Positions 6,631-10,750 of a stretch of DNA of 10,750 bases are shown one piece after another. The stretch comes from CALBPI01 sp039187375 (GTDB taxonomy: Bacteria; Pseudomonadota; Gammaproteobacteria; Steroidobacterales; Woeseiaceae): positions 1 through 10,750 of the forward strand of contig JBCCZN010000091.1 of assembly GCA_039187375.1 (NCBI GenBank), read 5' to 3'. The position numbers were made by a program, and so were the translations under genes. The notes beneath the pieces were generated by a model. It searched no databases. It was not told the origin of the DNA and was given only the letters and a program-made list of their open reading frames with translations. Position 1 is the stretch's first letter. Every line of letters starts with the position of its first letter.

Positions 6631-7336
6631 TCAATTTGTCCAATACGTTCATCAAATACTCGACTGATTCGGCCACAGAGAACACGCGTTTGCTGTTTCC
6701 GCGAAACGGCGCGCTTAGATCCGTAGCGACGGTGCCGGGGTGCAGCGCTACGCAGCGGATCTGTTTGTGACGACGCTTCAACTCTATGGACAGCGTCTTT
6801 ATCAGCATATTCTGAGCCGCTTTCGCTGCTCGATAGGCATACCAGCCACCCAGCCGGTTATCGCTAATACTGCCGACTCGAGCCGACAGACTTGCGAATA
6901 CACAGTCCTGTCGTTTCGGCAGCAGCGGCGCGAGGTGTTTTGCCAATAGCACCGGCCCGATTGAATTGACCTCGAAACTGGCGCGAATATTTCGCGCTTC
7001 GATGTCGCCGAGCTTGCGCTCCGGTTGCAGGCCCTGTGCGCCCTCCTGATGCAGCAGGCCAACGGTATTGATGATCCAGTCCAGTCGCTGACTGTGCGCT
7101 GCAATGCGACTGGCAAGCGTCTCCAATGCGGATTCGTCGGTGATGTCCAGGTCGATGCAACTGAGGCGTCCGGGATTGCCGGTGCTTAAGGTTTGCAACG
7201 CACTACTGGTGCTTGCATGGCGGGCCAATGCAAAGACGTGTCGGACGCTGGTACGTGCCAGAAACGACTCGACGAATCCCAGTCCAATGCCGCGCGCGGC
7301 GCCAGCGACACAAACTACCTGCGGTGAGGCGGTCAT
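6575..7336 (-). CDS. Short-chain dehydrogenase/reductase, C-factor (CsgA)-like
   Basis: NAD(P)-dependent oxidoreductase of the classical SDR type, 253 residues, cytoplasmic. The Rossmann glycine motif is AGAARGIG (11-18, with Gly12, Gly16, Gly18). An acidic DLDIT (62-66) marks the adenine pocket, NTVG (90-93) replaces the usual NNAG, Asn124 lies in the helix alpha-4 position, the catalytic serine is in SARVGS (Ser156 by its 12-residue spacing to Tyr, Ser151 less likely), and the catalytic YxxxK is Tyr168-Lys172 in YAYRAAKAAQN. VALHPGTVATDLSAPF (196-211) follows. The SISDN plus GGWYAYR pattern is typical of the CsgA/C-factor-like SDR subgroup, whose members are often of unknown substrate. The ATG overlaps the stop of the upstream hydrolase as ATGA, implying translational coupling. 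Family is secure; substrate unknown, although pairing with an epoxide hydrolase-type enzyme would suit oxidation of a diol or alcohol. Confidence 0.92.
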   Translation of the reverse strand: MTASPQVVCVAGAARGIGLGFVESFLARTSVRHVFALARHASTSSALQTLSTGNPGRLSCIDLDITDESALETLASRIAAHSQRLDWIINTVGLLHQEGAQGLQPERKLGDIEARNIRASFEVNSIGPVLLAKHLAPLLPKRQDCVFASLSARVGSISDNRLGGWYAYRAAKAAQNMLIKTLSIELKRRHKQIRCVALHPGTVATDLSAPFRGNSKRVFSVAESVEYLMNVLDKLNDDDNGQFFAWDGESIPW

Positions 7337-8286
7337 GGTAGCCGTCTCAGCCAGTCAATCAGCAGACGATTGACTGTTTTGGGATGTTCCTGTTGCGTCC
7401 AATGGCCACAGTCTGCCAGCACGTGCAACTCCAGCGTGTCGACATACGGTTTCATGGCCTCGATATGCTGTGGCGCAATCAGCACATCATCGTTGGCACC
7501 AATGAATAATGTCGGAACATGAATCTGCTGCGGTACGTCTGCCATCCGAGCCCAGTTGGCACTCCAGTTACGGTACCAGTTGATGGGTGCGGTAAAGCCG
7601 CCCTCGCGGAAGGCACGGACGTAAACCGCGAGGGTCTCGTCGTCAAACAGCGGTGTACCCGGTAATGTGGCTTTGTGCATCTCACGCAGCATACTAAAGG
7701 CGTGTCGTTGATCCGCTGGCAGGCGATCGAACGCCTCGCGGGTTGCGGGTAAGCGCCGATACATCGCACGCAGGAATTGCTCGGGATTGGCATCGAACGC
7801 TTTGTCGGCCTCATTCGAGTCCTGAAAGTTCACGATATAGAAGTCATCGCCGAGCAATTCCCGGCTTAGCACCATCGGATCGATGTCGCGTCGTGGCGCA
7901 AACGGGATGTTCAGGTTGGCCAGCCCGCGCATCCGGGTCGGTGCCAGCAGCGCCATGTGCCATAACAGTAAGGCACCCCAATCATGACCGACAAAGACCG
8001 CGTCTTCATATCCGTACATATCGAGCAGACCGGTGAGGTCCCCAATGAGTGGATCGATGGCGTAGTGCTCGACACCGAAGGGTTTGTCGCTGCGGCCATA
8101 ACCGCGCAGATCCGGCGCCATAACATGAAAACCGGCATCGGCCAGCGCGTGGATCTGGTGCCGCCAGGAAAACGCCAGTTCCGGAAAGCCGTGGCATAGG
8201 ACGATCGGCGGCCCGTCACCCGCCTCATGAACCGCCAGTGACGCATCGCCGCAGTCGATCAGACGGGGTTTTGGAAAACGTAACAT
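7333..8286 (-). CDS. Alpha/beta hydrolase, epoxide hydrolase type
   Basis: A 317-residue alpha/beta-hydrolase-fold enzyme with epoxide hydrolase features: it should open epoxides to vicinal diols through an aspartyl ester intermediate. The oxyanion-hole motif is HGFPE (32-36), the nucleophile is Asp102 in GHDWGA, the cap-domain tyrosines that activate the epoxide correspond to Tyr150 (FYIVNFQ) and Tyr238 (NWYRN), the acid is Asp266 or Asp267 in GANDD, and the base is His295 in DCGHWTQQEHP. DLRGYGRSDKP (59-69) is also typical. Asp as nucleophile plus both cap tyrosines favour epoxide hydrolase over esterase; haloalkane dehalogenases lack the paired tyrosines. No signal peptide, so cytoplasmic. 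It is the first gene of the minus-strand directon and overlaps the SDR by four bases. A -10-like box lies only six bases before the ATG and no Shine-Dalgarno is visible, so the message may be leaderless. Physiological substrate unknown. Confidence 0.92.
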   Translation of the reverse strand: MLRFPKPRLIDCGDASLAVHEAGDGPPIVLCHGFPELAFSWRHQIHALADAGFHVMAPDLRGYGRSDKPFGVEHYAIDPLIGDLTGLLDMYGYEDAVFVGHDWGALLLWHMALLAPTRMRGLANLNIPFAPRRDIDPMVLSRELLGDDFYIVNFQDSNEADKAFDANPEQFLRAMYRRLPATREAFDRLPADQRHAFSMLREMHKATLPGTPLFDDETLAVYVRAFREGGFTAPINWYRNWSANWARMADVPQQIHVPTLFIGANDDVLIAPQHIEAMKPYVDTLELHVLADCGHWTQQEHPKTVNRLLIDWLRRLP

Positions 8287-8289
8287 GCC

Positions 8290-8300
8290 GGGATTATCCC
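8290..8300. repeat. Short perfect inverted repeat, operator-like
   Basis: GGGAT-T-ATCCC is an 11-base perfect inverted repeat with a one-base centre. It lies between the two divergent genes, four bases from the hydrolase ATG and covering that gene's putative -10. Position suits an autoregulatory operator, but the arms are only five bases and no second copy was noticed, so chance is possible. Confidence 0.25.
8293..8298 (-). promoter_or_regulatory. Putative -10 box of the epoxide hydrolase operon
   Basis: On the minus strand this reads GATAAT, five of six matches to TATAAT, ending six bases before the ATG. No convincing -35 lies 16-18 bases upstream. Transcription would begin at or next to the start codon, giving a leaderless or near-leaderless message, in keeping with the absence of a ribosome site. 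Confidence 0.4.
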
Positions 8301-8330
8301 ACGCCGGAGGCTAAATCGCTGCCGATCGTC

Positions 8331-8358
8331 TTGCGTTTTGGCCGACCCGCCGTAGAAT
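8331..8358 (+). promoter_or_regulatory. Putative promoter of ileS
   Basis: TTGCGT (8331-8336) and TAGAAT (8353-8358) are 16 bases apart; the -10 matches five of six consensus bases, the -35 only its first three. The -10 ends nine bases before the ileS ATG, so the transcript would start within a few bases of the start codon. No Shine-Dalgarno lies in between. Confidence 0.45.
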
Positions 8359-8367
8359 TTCGCGACC

Positions 8368-10750
8368 ATGTCAAAATCTCATCACAGTCCCTTTGAACCT
8401 GTCACGGGCCGCTACGATGGTCCGGCGCTGGAGCAGTCCGTATTGACGTTCTGGCGCGAGGCGGATGTCTTTGCCAAAACACTGGCTGGTGGAGCGGGTA
8501 AGCCCCGTTTCAGCTTCAATGAGGGACCGCCGACGGCGAACGGCAAGCCGGGCATTCATCATGTTCTGGCGCGCGCGTTCAAAGATGTCTTCCCACGTTA
8601 CAAGACCATGCAGGGCTTCCATGTCCCGCGCAAGGCAGGCTGGGATACGCACGGCCTGCCCGTTGAGCACGAAATCGAGAAAAAACTCGGCATTTTTGAC
8701 AAGGCCGAGATAGAGCGTCAAATCGGCGTAGCCGAATTCACGAGTCAGTGTCGCGAGTCGGTGATGCGCTATATCGGTGACTGGGAGAAGATGACCGAGC
8801 GGATGGGCTTTTGGGTCAATTTGGACGAGGCCTATTATACGCTCAACAACGACTACATCGAATCTGTCTGGCATCTGCTCAAACAGATCTGGGACAAGGG
8901 TCTGATCTATCGCGGCCACAAGGTCGTGCCATATGACCCGCGCATCGGCGCAACGCTCTCTTCGCATGAGTTGGCACAGGGGTATCGAGAGGTCGAGGAC
9001 CCTTCGGTGTTTGTGCGCTTTGCGCTCGCCGAGCGTGAGAACACCTATTTCCTGGTTTGGACCACAACGCCGTGGACGTTGCCATCGAATCTGGCGCTGG
9101 CGGTACACAATGATGTCGACTATGACTTTGTGACGCATGGTGATGAGACGTTAATTGTTGCTAGCGCTTTACGTGAGCGGGTCATGGGTGAGCACGAGCA
9201 CAGCGTCGACACGACCGTCAAAGGCGCAGCGCTTGTTGGCATGCGCTATCAGCGTTTGTTCGACTATCTACCGGTGGAAGACGACTCGCCTGCATTCCAG
9301 GTGTTCCACGCGGAGTTCGTCACCACCGAAGACGGCACCGGGATTGTGCACACGGCGCCCGCTTATGGGGTTGACGATTTGGCCCTGGGCGAAGCCCAGG
9401 GTTTGCCGATGGTTCACGGCGTCGGTCTGGATGGACACTTCGTCGAGGCTGTGGAGCCAGTCGCAGGCATGTTCTTCAAGGACGCCGACCCGATTTTGAC
9501 GCGCTTGCTGACCGAGCGCGGCATGATGTTCCGCGCCGAGAAGTACCTGCACAACTATCCGTTTGGCTGGCGTACCGGTGACCCGATCATCTATTACGCG
9601 AAGAATGCCTGGTATATCCGCACGACTGCCATCAAAGATCGGATGGTCGAATTGAATCGCGACATTAACTGGGTGCCGGAGACGATTCGTGACGGACGCT
9701 TCGGCAACTGGCTGGAAAACAACGTTGATTGGGCCTTATCGCGTGAGCGCTTCTGGGGTACGCCGCTACCCGTGTGGACCGACGGTGCTGGTGACTATCG
9801 TTGCATTGGCAGCGTTGCCGAGCTGGAGGCGCTGACCGGTCGCAGCCTTAGCGAGCTGGATTTACACCGTCCTGCCGTGGACGAAATCACGTTCGAGGCA
9901 GATGGTAAGTCCTGGCAGCGGGTACCGGAGGTCATTGATTGCTGGTTTGATTCGGGTGCGATGTCCTACGCTCAGTGGCATTACCCATTCGACAATGCTG
10001 GCGAGTTCGAGGCCCACTTCCCGGCGGACTACATCTGTGAGGCTATCGATCAGACGCGAGGCTGGTTTTACACGCTACATGCAATCGCATCACTCGTATC
10101 CGATAGTGTCGCCTACAAAAACGTCATTTGCTTGAGTCACATCGTCGATGAACACGGCAAGAAGATGTCCAAGTCCAAGGGCAACATCCTCGACCCTTAC
10201 GCGGTGTTCGACAAGGTGGGCGCCGATGCCCTGCGTTGGTATTTTCTGGCGCGCGTCGCGCCTGATGTCCAAAAGCGTATTTCCGTCGATATTGTCGCCG
10301 ATGTCGCCAGCTCATTTATCAACACTCTTTGGAACACGTACGCGTTCTTTGTGTTGTATGCCCGCTTGGCCGACATCGATTTCGCCAATCGCAGTGCGCC
10401 GGGGGCTCGCCCTGAGATCGATCGCTGGGCACTGGCCAAACGCGCGCAGACAATCATCGATGTCACCGAGGCACTGGAGCGGTTTGACGCGCAGGCGGCG
10501 GGCGTGGCAATCGAGTCGTTCGTCGACCAGCTTTCCAACTGGTATGTGCGTCGAAATCGCCGGCGCTTCTGGAAGTCTGACGATACCACCGATGCCCGCT
10601 ATGCCTACGACACGCTTTACGAGTGTCTGCACAGTCTGACGTTGATGTTAGCGCCGTTTGCGCCGTTTTTGGCTGAGTCGATGTACCAGAACCTGGTTCG
10701 CAGCGTTGACGATAATCTGCCAGAGAGCGTGCATATGGCGAACTGGCCGA
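8368..10750 (+). CDS. ileS: Isoleucyl-tRNA synthetase, type 2 (3' end cut by window)
   Basis: Class I aminoacyl-tRNA synthetase that charges tRNA-Ile in the cytoplasm. 794 complete codons are open to the window edge; type-2 enzymes are usually around 1,040-1,070 residues, so the rest of the anticodon-binding and C-terminal part lies outside. Visible parts: N-terminal FNEGPPTANGKPGIHH (59-65 includes an altered HIGH signature, Gly62-Ile63-His64-His65), KAGWDTHGLPVE, the CP1 editing domain with TTTPWTLPSN (232-241) and GTGIVHTAP followed by editing Asp336, WALSRERFWGTPLPVW, VIDCWFDSG, and the KMSKS loop (Lys599-Ser603) followed by GNILDPY. The anticodon-binding domain begins around residue 650 (INTLWNTYAFF). 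YDPRIGATLSSHEL and the KPGIHH form mark the eukaryote-like, mupirocin-resistant type rather than the usual proteobacterial type 1. ATG 8368 fits the family N-terminus (FEPVTGRYDGPALE); no ribosome site precedes it. The usual ribF-ileS-lspA context is absent upstream. Confidence 0.97.
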   Translation, partial: MSKSHHSPFEPVTGRYDGPALEQSVLTFWREADVFAKTLAGGAGKPRFSFNEGPPTANGKPGIHHVLARAFKDVFPRYKTMQGFHVPRKAGWDTHGLPVEHEIEKKLGIFDKAEIERQIGVAEFTSQCRESVMRYIGDWEKMTERMGFWVNLDEAYYTLNNDYIESVWHLLKQIWDKGLIYRGHKVVPYDPRIGATLSSHELAQGYREVEDPSVFVRFALAERENTYFLVWTTTPWTLPSNLALAVHNDVDYDFVTHGDETLIVASALRERVMGEHEHSVDTTVKGAALVGMRYQRLFDYLPVEDDSPAFQVFHAEFVTTEDGTGIVHTAPAYGVDDLALGEAQGLPMVHGVGLDGHFVEAVEPVAGMFFKDADPILTRLLTERGMMFRAEKYLHNYPFGWRTGDPIIYYAKNAWYIRTTAIKDRMVELNRDINWVPETIRDGRFGNWLENNVDWALSRERFWGTPLPVWTDGAGDYRCIGSVAELEALTGRSLSELDLHRPAVDEITFEADGKSWQRVPEVIDCWFDSGAMSYAQWHYPFDNAGEFEAHFPADYICEAIDQTRGWFYTLHAIASLVSDSVAYKNVICLSHIVDEHGKKMSKSKGNILDPYAVFDKVGADALRWYFLARVAPDVQKRISVDIVADVASSFINTLWNTYAFFVLYARLADIDFANRSAPGARPEIDRWALAKRAQTIIDVTEALERFDAQAAGVAIESFVDQLSNWYVRRNRRRFWKSDDTTDARYAYDTLYECLHSLTLMLAPFAPFLAESMYQNLVRSVDDNLPESVHMANWP
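8551..8562 (+). other. Swapped HIGH signature (G-I-H-H) in IleRS
   Basis: These four codons encode Gly-Ile-His-His where class I synthetases normally have His-x-Gly-His. First and third positions are exchanged. From memory, this GxHH form occurs in a subset of type-2 IleRS and was shown to raise mupirocin resistance strongly without destroying activity. The surrounding GPPTANGKP and the intact KMSKS argue against a dead enzyme. Confidence 0.85.

Noticed and set aside
8306..8310. GGAGG on the plus strand in the divergent gap
   Set aside because: It lies 57 bases before the ileS ATG, too far to serve it, and no start codon sits at a suitable spacing for a small gene.
8371..9138. 255-codon minus-strand open frame opposite ileS
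   Set aside because: Antisense to a certain IleRS; no family motifs. Such frames are common opposite GC-rich genes.

Overview
The window is densely coding (no gap over about 85 bases, no RNA genes, mobile elements or CRISPR seen). It looks like chromosomal DNA of a moderately GC-rich Pseudomonadota, most likely a gammaproteobacterium. The evidence is the gene content (MsrPQ, CtlX, type-2 IleRS, M61 peptidase), Tat and Sec signal peptides typical of a Gram-negative envelope, and tightly packed operons with short overlaps. The placement is an inference; no rRNA or other phylogenetic marker settles it.

Left block, plus strand, 1-4220: a glutathione S-transferase cut by the window's left edge, then two tandem but divergent members of the guanidino-group-modifying (pentein) superfamily, then an M61 peptidase with a PDZ domain. 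The first pentein enzyme matches the citrulline hydrolase CtlX. The second matches the arginine dihydrolase catalytic domain of cyanobacterial ArgZ/AgrE, here without the C-terminal domain of those proteins. If both assignments hold, citrulline and arginine would each be converted directly to ornithine, with ammonia and CO2 released. The genes are coupled (GTGA overlap, then a 61-base gap with a promoter-like site, then a TGATG overlap).

Middle block, minus strand, read from 8286 down to 4198: a five-gene directon. In transcription order it holds an epoxide hydrolase-type alpha/beta hydrolase, a C-factor-like short-chain dehydrogenase, a secreted DUF547 protein, MsrP (Tat-exported molybdoenzyme) and MsrQ (heme membrane partner). 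Spacings are -4, negative (overlap), +5 and +13 bases, so one transcript is likely. MsrPQ repairs oxidised methionine in periplasmic proteins using electrons from the respiratory chain. The upstream genes suggest, as inference only, a wider role in handling oxidised or electrophilic molecules. The last gene overlaps the end of the convergent M61 gene by 23 bases.

Right block, plus strand, 8368 to the right edge: a type-2 (eukaryote-like) isoleucyl-tRNA synthetase, 794 codons present, 3' end missing. Its HIGH signature is altered to G-I-H-H, the swapped form linked to very high mupirocin resistance in some IleRS2 enzymes. The 81-base divergent gap between it and the epoxide hydrolase has -10-like boxes only 6 to 9 bases from both start codons and no clear Shine-Dalgarno on either side, so both messages may be leaderless.

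No wholly new system is evident. The points most worth following are the stand-alone ArgZ-like enzyme beside CtlX, the swapped-motif IleRS2, and the DUF547-MsrPQ operon.
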